Assembly: GCF_001761485.1 (NCBI RefSeq)
Contig: NC_090774.1
Location: 2,542,001 to 2,606,000, forward strand
Direction of reading: 5' to 3'
DNA from: Yarrowia lipolytica
Taxonomy: Eukaryota > Ascomycota > Dipodascomycetes > Dipodascales
Length of the DNA stretch: 64,000 nucleotides
Shown here: positions 17,924 to 27,779 of the stretch, piece after piece
Layout of the letters: each line of letters begins with the position of its first letter
How positions within the stretch are numbered: the stretch's first letter is position 1
Notes under the pieces: model-generated
The model's input: only the letters and a program-made list of their open reading frames with translations
Database searches by the model: none
What the model was told of the DNA's origin: nothing
Made by a program: the position numbers and the translations under genes

Positions 17924-19612
17924 CTACATGTAAGGACTACTGCTAATCTTCTGAGTGTCCCGACCATCCTTCTCGTACATCATTCGCTGCGAGAAACTCA
18001 TCTTACCAGGAGCCAACTCCCGGATCTCGTTGATCTTGATTTCCTCATCCAACGAATGACTCACGTCGATGTCATCGCGCTCCTCCAGAGTCAGCCGACG
18101 GTTACCCGCAGCAGCAGGTTCACTTTCGATTCGCTGTTGCTGTTTTTCCGTGAGCCCAACGCCCGAAAAAGACGTTCCCGACGGGAATCGAGACACAGAT
18201 GCCTGCCCGATACCTCTGTTGGGCTTGTAAGAGTTGGACAGAGGGTTCTGGATGTAAGGAACAGATCCAACGGCCATGGCAGACGACTTTGCGTGGGGAG
18301 AACCGACAATTTCAGAGAACGATGCTTCCTCCTCGGGAATCTCACCAATTCGAGGATTGAACGAGTTCTTGCCCAGAAACGACCTATCGTCGCCATTATC
18401 CTCCTCGTGAACCCACATGTCGAACGCTCCAGTGGAGGAGGTGTCGGAGCCGTACTTTGAGACAGACTGGGGACGCTTTCCAAGTGATCCTACGACCATG
18501 GGAGCGGTGGGAGCTGTAGAAGACATCTGGATACGTGAATGGGCAGTGACAGAGTCTTCAGTAACATTCTCCACATCCTCCTCGATGGGTCCAAAGTAAG
18601 AGAGGTACTCCTTTTTGAGCTTGTCTGGAAGATCCGAGGCATCTCCGCCTACCGAGGCCCGACGATGGGTGGCAGAAGTAGCTGTGTCTGGCTTGTTATG
18701 ATGATCAACGTCCTGATCGTCTTCAGGGAGCTCTTCATCAAAGTTGAACATGTCTTCAGAGTCTCCGTTGGAATTATCGTGCTGTCCATACAGCCTAGGC
18801 TTGGGCCCCAAGGACTTCTTTTTCTCCTTGTAGCTGGACGCGGGCAAGTCAAGTTGAGGACCCAGAAGCGTGGGTTTTTGTGGCGACGAGTACAGGGCTG
18901 CCATTACGTCTTCTCTAACGGTGGGTACGCCTGTATCTGCGGTGGGACGGATGTAATCCGGATCTTTGGCGTCTGGATGCGTGGGTGCACCCTTGGGCAG
19001 TTCTGGAAACGGTTCCGAAAACGAGTTTTCATTGAACTTGACGGATGATGAAGTCGGTTTGTCGTTCTTATCGTCTTCTGGGGCGTCCTTTGCCTGTCCT
19101 TTATTGTTCTCCTTCTCCTCATCCTCCTTATCCTCGTCCTTGTCTTCAAACATGACCTTCTTCTTGGTAGCGTCTCCGTCGGCCTTGAGGGACGACTTGA
19201 GTGGCTTAGTCAGCGAGTTGCGCCGCGACTGCTCCAACGCGTTGATTGCTGCCGTGTTATTAATGTCCAGCGGCTCCTCCTGCGTCCCCTTATCCTCTTC
19301 TGACGACTCTTGGCCGGCCACGATTGATTCCAACAGTGTCTGGAACTCGTCCTTCTTGGCGGCAAAGTGCGTCTCCAAGTCGTTGACAATCTCTTTGCGT
19401 CGCTTTTCAATGAGCTCCTTGTCGTCTGTCTCCAGCTGGTTCCATTTCTGAGGTCCCAGAAGACGTCGGGTTTTGGCGGGCAGATGTTGTTGTAAAAGGT
19501 CGGAAAAAAGCTCTGATAACGGCTGATGCAGCGGGTTATCTTTGGCAGGCGACGACGACGGCGACACGTCGCGCTTATCGTCCAGAGCCATGGCTGCTGC
19601 TACCACTTCCAT
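17924..19612 (-). CDS. Disordered 562-aa protein with possible PP1-docking motifs
   Basis: Not recognised as a named family. After the ATG at 19612 (CACACAATGG context) a helical, charged N-terminal region (about 29-98: PLSELFSDLLQQHLPAKTRR, LLGPQKWNQLE, IVNDLETHFAAKKDEF) is the only likely folded part. The rest is acidic, Ser/Pro-rich and probably disordered. Residues 140-143 (SSLK) followed by 151-155 (KKVMF) resemble paired SILK and RVxF docking motifs for protein phosphatase 1, and SVKF recurs later. Two RRxS sites (RRNS at 130-133 and RRAS) fit a basophilic kinase such as PKA. A conserved-looking tail reads GKMSFSQRMMYEKD. An in-frame upstream ATG at 19702 would add a His/Thr-rich stretch that looks like untranslated leader. 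Confidence 0.7.
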   Translation of the reverse strand: MEVVAAAMALDDKRDVSPSSSPAKDNPLHQPLSELFSDLLQQHLPAKTRRLLGPQKWNQLETDDKELIEKRRKEIVNDLETHFAAKKDEFQTLLESIVAGQESSEEDKGTQEEPLDINNTAAINALEQSRRNSLTKPLKSSLKADGDATKKKVMFEDKDEDKEDEEKENNKGQAKDAPEDDKNDKPTSSSVKFNENSFSEPFPELPKGAPTHPDAKDPDYIRPTADTGVPTVREDVMAALYSSPQKPTLLGPQLDLPASSYKEKKKSLGPKPRLYGQHDNSNGDSEDMFNFDEELPEDDQDVDHHNKPDTATSATHRRASVGGDASDLPDKLKKEYLSYFGPIEEDVENVTEDSVTAHSRIQMSSTAPTAPMVVGSLGKRPQSVSKYGSDTSSTGAFDMWVHEEDNGDDRSFLGKNSFNPRIGEIPEEEASFSEIVGSPHAKSSAMAVGSVPYIQNPLSNSYKPNRGIGQASVSRFPSGTSFSGVGLTEKQQQRIESEPAAAGNRRLTLEERDDIDVSHSLDEEIKINEIRELAPGKMSFSQRMMYEKDGRDTQKISSSPYM

Positions 19613-20251
19613 TGTGTGTGTGCTGTGTTGTGTAGTTGTACTCGTACTGTGCTGAGGTGTGAGATTGTGATTGAGTTGTTGGCCAGTTGTATGTGAGTGC
19701 ATGCAGATATGATCTGTGGGGGGAGGGGCCAGATGGTGTAAAGAACAATCAGAATGCAGTAGAGATGTGGTCAGGGGGAGATAGAAGCGATTAAAATAGT
19801 GCAATTAAAAGCGGTGTCCATAGAGAGCTGGTATTAGTAAGCGTACAAGTCAGGTGCCTACTACGGAGTCCCCTTCTCAGGTGGCAGATGCTCCGCTCTT
19901 ACTCATATGTGGATGTACATAATAATATTAAACACCAGTTCTGGCTGCTCACTTGCTATCCTGTGCCTTGTCGTGTGCATGGTTGTGTGTTTGGGGGCCA
20001 AGGGGAATTAAGTGTCTCCTACTTGTTGGAGTTTCGGAGCAAGCGACCCAAAGCGTTGGCGACAATATATAAATACAGCGCGATCCCCAGCTTCTTTATC
20101 TTGTCCTCTGAACACTTTACATGCTGGAATGAATGCTACTATGGCCTCCCCGATAGCAACCACTCTCACTCTCTCTCTTTGGCTAACAGTATCATCTGGA
20201 CCCAAACGCTGAGCTAATTGCACACGGCTGCTGTCTGCGGTCATGTGATAT

Positions 20252-20261
20252 ATGACGTCAT
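20252..20261. promoter_or_regulatory. CRE-type palindrome
   Basis: ATGACGTCAT is a perfect ATF/CREB-type site (TGACGTCA core). It lies 640 bp upstream of the minus-strand 562-aa gene and 1.7 kb from the GH125 gene. Confidence 0.4.
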
Positions 20262-21031
20262 GAGATGGGGAGTCTCAGAATTGGATTCAGCTGGTTTCGA
20301 GTGGTTTATTGGGGGCCTCCGCGCTTTTAGAGACATGGTAATTGGTCTAGAGACTCCTTGACGAACATTTTTTGTCATGTGCCTTATCTTAGTGTCTTGA
20401 GCTGGACAGTGGATTACCGTGTACAGTACAACGTGGAATGAGTTAGACAGCAGTCTCAGGTGCGAGCTGGAAGTATGGGGTTATGCGAGTCTGGTACATC
20501 GACGATTGCGCTTGCTACTTGTAGGTTTGGTACATCTATCGTGCGGGCTGGATAGGAAAGAATGTACGGTGCGTTTGAAGGGATATTTCAAGGCTGCACA
20601 TGATCCGCTTCTGATTCGTGCATTTAGTTGACTTTTGTTAGGGTATAGTTGAAGAAAAATAATTGCTTGGAGTACCTATTTCAACGTCCCGAATGAGCTA
20701 AGGGCATCATTTAAGTCATGATCAAGATAATACCAACATTTTCTCAAGAAATTTTTACAAATAATTCCCTGTTGCCACTACTGTAGATGTTTTGAGATAT
20801 TCACACATGAAATCTGCGTACAGTAAGTAATTATAGTTCACATTTTAGTTATAGTTTACTTAGCACGGTTCTCATTAGCAATATGAGCCAGATCCATGCT
20901 ACAGAAACTATGGGCACAGTTAGGCCTTACAGACGTGTTTATGATCAGTATCAGTGATTGAATGACATTTGACCTTTCGGAGCCAAATATCATTCGTGTT
21001 GAATACTTGTATGGGTACCTCCTTGCCTGTC

Positions 21032-21083
21032 GTACTCACTTGAGCTATAGAGGTACTCACTTGTAGTACGACGAGCTGTAGAG
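21032..21083. repeat. Imperfect tandem duplication
   Basis: GTACTCACTT..GAGCTATAGAG (21032-21052) is followed at once by GTACTCACTT..GAGCTGTAGAG (21053-21083), with about ten extra bases inside the second copy. Confidence 0.55.
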
Positions 21084-21993
21084 GACTTCCCTGACAAATG
21101 CGGATATCGTAATGTCCGAAATTTCATCTTGGAAACTTGGAACAATGTGGCAGTCTCGCGGAAATGTCTCATATTACTTGTACCCACAGCAATTCCTGGA
21201 GAATAGTCGTGCTGTGTGTACATACTGATCTACTATCGTCAACGTTTGTCGACACTCGTATAAACTCCACCAGTAGCATTCAGGCAGGACAAATAGAGGT
21301 GAGTTGACGACAGGTTAAATAGGTGGTGGGTCCTTCGAAGTGTGTTGCAAAGTATGTTTTGTGCCGTTCCTATCAAGCACGGGAATACAGGTGTGCAGAC
21401 GTCAGACCTACTTGTAGTGTTCAAGTGAGATTACTGTAGTATACATCAGCGACAAGTGTATGGACGTCTGTATGAGAAGCCCACAGATGCCTACAGCTAG
21501 TATCGGCTTACTAAGAAAATGCAGAAACCTCTTGGGTTGCAAAACAATCTGCGGGGCATACTCGTACACAGGCGTTTTCAGACTCCATCAACATCACAGA
21601 TGACGGAGCTTGTTTGTATCACATCACATAAATCTCTCTCACCTAATTTCACTTTGGCTTGAGTGGGCGAGTTGCAGTGGACAAGAGGTGAGTTGATTTG
21701 TGGCTGAAATGCTCAAGTAGAAACACCATAAGACAATGGTTTCGTTCCAAACAAAACAAACATTCACATACAGCGAAAACTGCTACGATCTCGCAGGTAC
21801 TCCATCTTGCACCCCTCCGCTACCTCCTCCACTATCGTCACATGCCCTGCAAGGTTAAGTACAGCGTGCATTACCCGAGAGTTTAGTTGACACACGCAAG
21901 ACAACATCTGGCATTACAACACACACATCCACAACCACTCTGGCAGAACACCAACAACGACCAGAAACACATACACACACAAACGCTCAAACC

Positions 21994-23727
21994 ATGGCCT
22001 GGTACCACCGTCCAAAAACAGTGCTGGCGCTCGTTCTGTGGCTTGTAGTCGCAGGTTTCGTGCTCAACACTCTTCTTCAACTAGGAGACCAAACCACCGA
22101 CCCAGATCTGTCTTCGCCTAAAGACGCGCGAGAGGAGGAGGACCCGCATTTTCTAGACACAAAACGACGCCCGCTTCTCCCCCAAGATCGCGAGTTTGAA
22201 GCTGCCTGGAAGGCCAGAGGCTCCTGCCCCGATTACGAGGCGTACTCTCAGACTAAACATGAACCCTTCAGCGACGGTCCTCTACGGTTGCCGTTCATGC
22301 GACCGAGCAAGAAGTGTCGTACATTTCATTCGGATGAGGTTGAGAAAACAATTGAGGAGTTCACTGCCAAAATGGCTGACCCAGATCTCGCCAGATTGTT
22401 TGAAAACGCCTTCCCCAACACCCTCGACACCACTATCCGGTGGCACAGACGCCAGTCGGAAGAGGCGTCTGCACAGACTTTTGTCGTGACTGGAGACATC
22501 AACGCTGAGTGGCTCAGAGACTCCGCTTGGCAATTGTCACCTTACAAACGCTTCATTTCCACCGACCCACACATCCAACAGCTGTACAAGGGAGCCATCA
22601 ATACCCAGGCCTCCTACATTCAAATGTTCCCATACTGCAACGCATTCCAGCCTCCACGAGCGTCGCGAATCAGGCCGCAATTCAATGCAGGAGAAGATAA
22701 AGTGTCGCCTCCTGTGGACCACAATGTCGTGTTTGAGTGCAAGTATGAGCTCGACTCTCTGGCCTCGTTTCTGACGCTATCCAACGACTACTACGAGGAA
22801 ATCAAGGACGACAAGGAAGAAGTTGACGACACATTCTCTGGGAACGACGGAGCCTGGTACAGAGCTATTGCCAAGCTGACCCGAGTGCTAGAAGACCAGT
22901 CTCAGCCTACCTACAACGAGCATGGCAATATTCTCAAGACCAGATACTCTTTCAAGCGACACACAGATCTTGGAACCGAGACTCTCAACCTAAATGGTAT
23001 TGGTAACCCCGTTGCTGATGGAACTGGACTCATTCGTTCGGCTTTCAGACCCTCGGATGATGCCACAATCTTCCAGTTCTTCATTCCTGCCAACGCCCAC
23101 ATTGCCGTGGAGCTCAAACGAGCCGCCAAGATTTTTGCTGCGCTTGACAGAGACGATCTGGCGAAAGAGGTGCTGGATTGGGGCAACCAGATCGAAGAGT
23201 CCATTTGGAAACACGCCGTATATAAGCATCCCAAGTTTGGCAAGGTGTTTGCTTACGAGATCGACGGATTTGGAGCCATCACCAATATGGACGACGCGAA
23301 CATTCCCTCTCTACTCTCTCTTCCTGTTTTGGGTTTCGTGGACAAGGACAACGAGGTGTACAAGAACACACGAAAGATGATTCTGTCCAAGCAGGGCAAC
23401 CCTTACTATCTGACTGGACGAGCGTTTTCCGGTATTGGAGGTCCCCATGTTGGTATCAGAAATGCCTGGCCCATGTCCCATACCATGGCTATTCGTACCG
23501 CCATGAGTGATGACGAGATTCTCGACTCGCTCAACCTACTGAAGACCACCACCGCCGGCTTGGGACTGATGCACGAGTCCATTGATGTACATGACTCTAC
23601 CAAGTTTTCCCGTCCTTGGTTTGCCTGGTGCAACTCTGAGTTTGCCAAGGCCATCTTTTACCTGGCAGACAACAAGCCTAACCTGATTTTTGGACCCAAA
23701 AAGGCGAACCAAAAAGAAGATGAATAA
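21994..23727 (+). CDS. GH125-family alpha-1,6-mannosidase-like type II membrane protein (Mug157 family)
   Basis: Predicted exo-alpha-1,6-mannosidase fold (GH125, formerly DUF1237). Fungal members are thought to act in the secretory pathway on mannose-rich glycans. The 577-residue protein has a short basic cytosolic end, one membrane anchor (about 9-29) and a lumenal domain with the family features RPSKKCRTFHS, NTLDTTIRWH, FVVTGDINAEWLRDSAWQLSPY, GAINTQASYIQMFPYCNAF, FECKYELDSLASFLTL, DGTGLIRSAFRPSDDAT, IPSLLSLPVLGF, RNAWPMSHTMAIRTAM and GLMHESIDVHD. The acidic residues in GDIxAxWLRD and the late HESxxxxD are the expected active-site region. The start ATG at 21994 gives the complete anchor. 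Length is normal for the family. Confidence 0.9.
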   Translation: MAWYHRPKTVLALVLWLVVAGFVLNTLLQLGDQTTDPDLSSPKDAREEEDPHFLDTKRRPLLPQDREFEAAWKARGSCPDYEAYSQTKHEPFSDGPLRLPFMRPSKKCRTFHSDEVEKTIEEFTAKMADPDLARLFENAFPNTLDTTIRWHRRQSEEASAQTFVVTGDINAEWLRDSAWQLSPYKRFISTDPHIQQLYKGAINTQASYIQMFPYCNAFQPPRASRIRPQFNAGEDKVSPPVDHNVVFECKYELDSLASFLTLSNDYYEEIKDDKEEVDDTFSGNDGAWYRAIAKLTRVLEDQSQPTYNEHGNILKTRYSFKRHTDLGTETLNLNGIGNPVADGTGLIRSAFRPSDDATIFQFFIPANAHIAVELKRAAKIFAALDRDDLAKEVLDWGNQIEESIWKHAVYKHPKFGKVFAYEIDGFGAITNMDDANIPSLLSLPVLGFVDKDNEVYKNTRKMILSKQGNPYYLTGRAFSGIGGPHVGIRNAWPMSHTMAIRTAMSDDEILDSLNLLKTTTAGLGLMHESIDVHDSTKFSRPWFAWCNSEFAKAIFYLADNKPNLIFGPKKANQKEDE

Positions 23728-23902
23728 CGAATTTGATTAGATTATAGATGTATTACTGTGTACTTGTAGGGTATTCGTAAGAGGTATTGCCAAGAGTGGT
23801 GGAAGTGCGTTTTTGATACAGGACCATTGTATACACTCTGGTATTTATACCATATCATCGTTATTATCCTATTTTCCAATGTATCTACTTGTACAGCACC
23901 AT

Positions 23903-25132
23903 TCATTTCTTCTGGCCCTTCATGTATCCCTCCAGCCTATCAAGAGTCTTCTGATCCTTGGCCTCCTGCTGAGCCACAGCCAGGGCTGCCTTGTACCGTT
24001 CATGAACAGCCTCGTCTGCTGCATCCAGACCCGGACCGGCAGCCTCGGCACCAGGTTCGTCATCGTCTCGATCGACCATACCTGTATCCTCGTCGTCATC
24101 ATCCTCGTCAGTGTCCATATCTGATAGAGTATCGATTCTGTCGGGCTTTCCAACCTCGTCTCTGGGGTTATCTCCCTTGGGCTCCTCGATACCCATATCG
24201 TTCATGAGCCGAGTGAGGTCCTTTGCCTTCTGCTTCTTCTTGTCCTCCTCTCGCTGTGCGACTACTCGCTTTCGCTCTTCAGCATAGTCCTCCTTGTATT
24301 CCTTGACCTTGTGTCCCACGGCCTCCATGAAGTCGTCAAAGCCTTCTCCTGTGTAAGAACTGACAGACACCACATCCAGATGGTTGTAGAACTCCTCCAG
24401 CATGAGTGACAGCGAGTTCATGAGCGAGCCCATGTAGCCACTGGAGTTCTCTCCTTCGCCCGACAACTCAGGGTCATTTCGCAGCACCTCCTGAAACTTT
24501 TCAAAGTCCCGCATCCATTCCTTGAGGGTCGCAGCTTCTGCCACGTCGCACTTATTGAAAACAATGATCATGGGCAGCTTGGTCTTGTACAAAATCGAGC
24601 ATGCGTATAGCATGTTGGACATGAAGGTTGCGGGTGAGGTGGCTCGGGGAGTATCAACAATGTATGCCAGCACTGTGGGGAAGGTTGTGGCTAGCGAATC
24701 GGTGATGATGGTTCCTGATGCGGACCAAATGAAACACTCAATCTGACCTGGGGTGTCGACAAGAATGTTGGAGATGGATCCGTCAGAGTCTCGCTTCTCA
24801 ATGAGACCCAGCACTTGGTCGATCTTGGTGGAAAACAAGTTGAGAGAGGTCATGATGGCTCCGTTAGGGCCCAGATTGTAGTTTTCCATGACTTTTTTGT
24901 ACTTTACCGAGTCTCGGATGTCTATGTTGGTGTGAAACGGCACCTTGAGCACAGCGGGGTCCAGGTTTATCACATACGGCTTCTTGCCGTCCTTGGCCGT
25001 AGAATGAAGGTGCGAGTTGAGCCGCTGCATAAAAGTTGTCTTGCCGCTGCCGGCCATTCCCACGCAGAAGATAGTGGGAGTGTCGGACTCGACATGGACG
25101 GGAGGCGCGGGAGTATCGGTCGAATCGGACAT
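23903..25132 (-). CDS. NPA3: NPA3/GPN1, GPN-loop GTPase
   Basis: GTPase needed for assembly and nuclear import of RNA polymerase II. The 409-residue protein has the P-loop GMAGSGKT (25-32), the diagnostic GPN loop (88-90, in NYNLGPNGAIMTSLN), the G3-like VDTPGQIECF and G4 FNKCD. A coiled, Lys/Glu-rich segment follows (EYKEDYAEERKRVVAQREEDKKKQ), then an acidic tail typical of Gpn1. The start is the ATG at 25132. It is divergent from ADD66 (384 bp), so two assembly factors, one for polymerase and one for proteasome, share an upstream region. Confidence 0.95.
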   Translation of the reverse strand: MSDSTDTPAPPVHVESDTPTIFCVGMAGSGKTTFMQRLNSHLHSTAKDGKKPYVINLDPAVLKVPFHTNIDIRDSVKYKKVMENYNLGPNGAIMTSLNLFSTKIDQVLGLIEKRDSDGSISNILVDTPGQIECFIWSASGTIITDSLATTFPTVLAYIVDTPRATSPATFMSNMLYACSILYKTKLPMIIVFNKCDVAEAATLKEWMRDFEKFQEVLRNDPELSGEGENSSGYMGSLMNSLSLMLEEFYNHLDVVSVSSYTGEGFDDFMEAVGHKVKEYKEDYAEERKRVVAQREEDKKKQKAKDLTRLMNDMGIEEPKGDNPRDEVGKPDRIDTLSDMDTDEDDDDEDTGMVDRDDDEPGAEAAGPGLDAADEAVHERYKAALAVAQQEAKDQKTLDRLEGYMKGQKK

Positions 25133-25516
25133 GGTTAGATGGGTGTAGAGAGATGTCTGTCTGCCTCGATATTGCTAAGGCGTAAAATTTAATATAGAGT
25201 TGTGCATATGATAGCTGCAGGTTGTTGGTGAACTAAAGATGTAAATACTGGGGGATGTAGTAGTATGCAAGCAGTAGAAATTGCAGCTAGTGGGTGTTTG
25301 TCAGACTGGGGCTCAAATGATATACTTGTAGCAAAAAAGATATTCAAATTTACTGTGTTTTGACGCCATAGGAAGACCCATTTCCCGCTTCTGGAAATCA
25401 AACTTTTGTCAAATTATATATCAAGACTGCAAACAGAGTGCAGTACATCTTGCCTTAGGTTAAACGTCTTAGTACAGTAGAAATACCAGCATTTGCCACC
25501 ACTCTAACAACCACAC
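25133..25516. other. Bidirectional NPA3/ADD66 promoter region
   Basis: 384 bp with no gene. A PACE-type TTTGCCACC lies at 25492-25500, next to the ADD66 start. Confidence 0.6.
25492..25500 (-). promoter_or_regulatory. PACE/Rpn4-type box at the proteasome chaperone gene
   Basis: TTTGCCACC, the reverse complement of GGTGGCAAA, ends 16 bp before the ADD66 ATG. Perfect match to the yeast proteasome-associated control element. The closeness to the ATG is unusual, so it may lie in the leader or serve the divergent NPA3. Confidence 0.55.
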
Positions 25517-26185
25517 ATGAACCTCATCATTCCCTCGGTGTCCTGCGGCAACATTCCCCAGCTGACCGTTGATCTGCTGATTCACTCGCTGGACTTTTCT
25601 CTCGTCTCCAGGCTCGACGACTCGTACCTCCATCCATTCGCCTCCCCAGTGGATCATGTTGAAGGCCAGCAGGTTGAATCTGGACACGTTGCCACGGCCA
25701 TTGAGCTCTACCGATCCGAGAAACTCGACACAGACGTGATTCAGATTCGCTCTCCACCAATTGCGGACTTCAAACAGGCCTTTTCTGCCCAGCTGGAAGA
25801 GCTGACCAAAAAGTACACCAACGTCATTGTGCTTGGATCGTCAGACGCAGGACTCAGAGAACAAGTGGGCGCACCCAAAATCGAATACTACACATCCGAC
25901 CTTGCCACTCGATTCCAGACCCTGTCGCTGGATGGCCCCAAGGTCAAAGAAGTGCCTGCGGTGTTGCCAGGATCAGGCTACTTTAGATCACTGGTCAAGG
26001 GTCCTGCTCTGGGACTGGTCTTCTTTGCCTACGAAGGAGACAACTTTGGAGATGCACATCAGCTGGCTGATGCTGTGATCAGGTTACTGGGAGGATCTGA
26101 GATGAAGTGGACCCAGCCTGTGAGTTGGCAGGGAGCCTACGGACATGACGCTCCCCTCGGAGTTGAGCAGGGTGTTTATTGCTAG
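25517..26185 (+). CDS. ADD66: Proteasome assembly chaperone 2 (PAC2/ADD66)
   Basis: Partner of Pba1 in the heterodimer that guides alpha-ring formation of the 20S proteasome. The 222-residue protein begins MNLIIPSVSCGNIPQLTVDLLIHSL, matching the PAC2 family start (IIPSVSxGNVxQLAVDLLI), then SPVDHVEG, AIELYRSEKLDTDVIQIRSPP, NVIVLGSSDAGLR and a C-terminal LPGSGYFRSLV..VFFAYEGDNFGDAHQLADAVIRLL segment. The start ATG at 25517 fits the family start exactly. The 3' end converges with EMC3 at 166 bp. Confidence 0.92.
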   Translation: MNLIIPSVSCGNIPQLTVDLLIHSLDFSLVSRLDDSYLHPFASPVDHVEGQQVESGHVATAIELYRSEKLDTDVIQIRSPPIADFKQAFSAQLEELTKKYTNVIVLGSSDAGLREQVGAPKIEYYTSDLATRFQTLSLDGPKVKEVPAVLPGSGYFRSLVKGPALGLVFFAYEGDNFGDAHQLADAVIRLLGGSEMKWTQPVSWQGAYGHDAPLGVEQGVYC

Positions 26186-26351
26186 ACAAATAATGAACGG
26201 AAACTACTAGTTGGAGTTGTAAATGCAATGAGCAATACTGTAAACAATTAGTCATGACCAATTGAAACTCGTTATGTCCATATTTGTAGTTACTCTCGAG
26301 TTGCAGCTCTTGTCACCCTTGCTTCTAAAGTGTCATCTATCATATAATCAT

Positions 26352-27104
26352 TTAGCTAAACTGCTTAATCACTCTATCCTCCACGCCCACGAGAATGCTC
26401 TTGGGGTTGGCGAGAGCCAGGTTCTCAGCCTCGCCCTTGTACACGTTGGCGTACACAATTCCGGGTTGCATGGCACCAGCCTGGCCGGCTCCCATGGCCT
26501 GGACGCCTCCGGCCTGGTTCTGGCCTCCCAGAATCAGCGCGTAGATGGAATTGAGACCCATCAGATTGAGAAAGTACCACGACAGTGACGAGACCCATCG
26601 GACGTCGAGATCCTGGGTGTTGACACCGGACTGCAGCATGGCCTTGAACCGGATGGTGAGAGGGAAGGGCAGCTTCATGAGAATGAAGCCAGCAAAGAAT
26701 GAGTTCACCCAGCCCATCATAAGGGTCTGCGGGATCACCATCATGGCCTGGCCCTTCATGGAGTCCATGACCTTCTCGAACTGGCCTGGATCGTTGAGCA
26801 TCTGCGAGGGGTTGTTGTTGCCGTCATTTTCGGGGTCAGCGAGGTATTTGCCGGCCTTGAACTGCTCGACAAAGTAGCTCTGGCGCTTCTGGAAAGCCGT
26901 GTGGCTCAGATTGACGCCGTTGAGTCGCAGGTTGGATCCGTACATGAGAAACTGCTGCTGTCGGATGGTCATGGCGTCTCCGTTTTTGGGCGTCGGATTG
27001 AGCAGAATCGTGGCGTAGTGTCGAAGCACTCCGACGAGAATCATGACAAAGAAAATGGGGAACAAAACCCACACCCGTAACGACGGGTCGATAGTGAGAT
27101 CCAT
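26352..27104 (-). CDS. EMC3: EMC3, ER membrane complex insertase subunit
   Basis: Oxa1/Get1-superfamily core subunit of the ER membrane protein complex, which inserts tail-anchored and multi-pass proteins. The 250-residue protein opens MDLTIDPSLRVWVLFPIFFVMILVG with the first membrane span. A cytosolic coiled hairpin follows (TPKNGDAMTIRQQQFLMYGSNLR split by short loops), then QAMMVIPQTLMMGWVNSFFAGFILMKLPFPLT with spans two and three, DVRWVSSLSWYFLNLMGL and a short tail. Length agrees with budding yeast Emc3 (about 253). I chose the ATG at 27104; two in-frame ATGs (27152 and 27179) would add a His-rich leader that does not fit the family. Confidence 0.93.
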   Translation of the reverse strand: MDLTIDPSLRVWVLFPIFFVMILVGVLRHYATILLNPTPKNGDAMTIRQQQFLMYGSNLRLNGVNLSHTAFQKRQSYFVEQFKAGKYLADPENDGNNNPSQMLNDPGQFEKVMDSMKGQAMMVIPQTLMMGWVNSFFAGFILMKLPFPLTIRFKAMLQSGVNTQDLDVRWVSSLSWYFLNLMGLNSIYALILGGQNQAGGVQAMGAGQAGAMQPGIVYANVYKGEAENLALANPKSILVGVEDRVIKQFS

Positions 27105-27779
27105 CTTGCGCTGTGTGTGGTGGTGATGGATGATAGTGTTAGGTGTCGACATATTAAGTTGTGCAGTGTAGTCAAACATGCTGGACGAAAATAGTACGTG
27201 GGGAAGAAAAAAAAAGATCATCTAAGAACTGCTTGTAGAAGGAGTATTATAGACTGAAAACGCTTTATGGTGCTCTTGGTACTATCTTTGCTTGATTTAT
27301 TAGCTCTTTTCTCCCAGATGTTGCTCTTGGTTCTCATTACCGCCCAGTGGAGTATCGTAAAAGGAGAATAGTGCGACCCAATTGACCCATGCGAAGAAAG
27401 TAAGTACAGTACAATAAAAAGCACCAATAATAACGACGAGCTGGAAGCTCTTCACATAAGAGGCAGTATTGTGTTAGACACAATATAAAAATATTACAAA
27501 CAATGTGGCTTTGGTTATATGTTACTACAAGTAGTGTAGACTCTACTCTCTCTGTTCGCTTGTATAGTAAGACATCTAATACCATCTCGAAGTTTACTGT
27601 ACCTTCAATTCGTACAAGTACATGTGTATGAGATCGAAGTGTTGTGTGCTGTGAGAACAGTACTGTCACCAGCTCCCTCATTCTGTCATACCCCTCTCAT
27701 TACTCTCACTAATTCAAACCTCTATCAATAATCCTATTTTATACTCATGATATCGTCCTTCCTACTCGCCCCTCTCCGT
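27105..27779. other. Intergenic between CCT5 3' end and EMC3 promoter
   Basis: 675 bp, both neighbours on the minus strand. Several CTACAAGTA/TACTTGTA strings (for example 27524-27535 and 27611-27620). No gene seen. Confidence 0.55.

Larger units (their letters stand above)
19613..21993. other. 2.4-kb intergenic region, divergent promoters
   Basis: The longest gene-free stretch here. It has a TATATAAATA at 20066-20075, a perfect CRE palindrome at 20252-20261, an imperfect duplication at 21032-21083 and several GTGAGT strings that could be 5' splice sites of an untranslated exon. Open frames inside are short and lack ATG starts or family likeness. A non-coding transcript or a long regulatory region is possible. 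Confidence 0.5.

Noticed and set aside
20012-20212. 66-codon frame in the 2.4-kb gap
   Set aside because: Its second half is a CT-rich simple stretch and it shows no conserved motif; kept only as a hint of a possible transcript.
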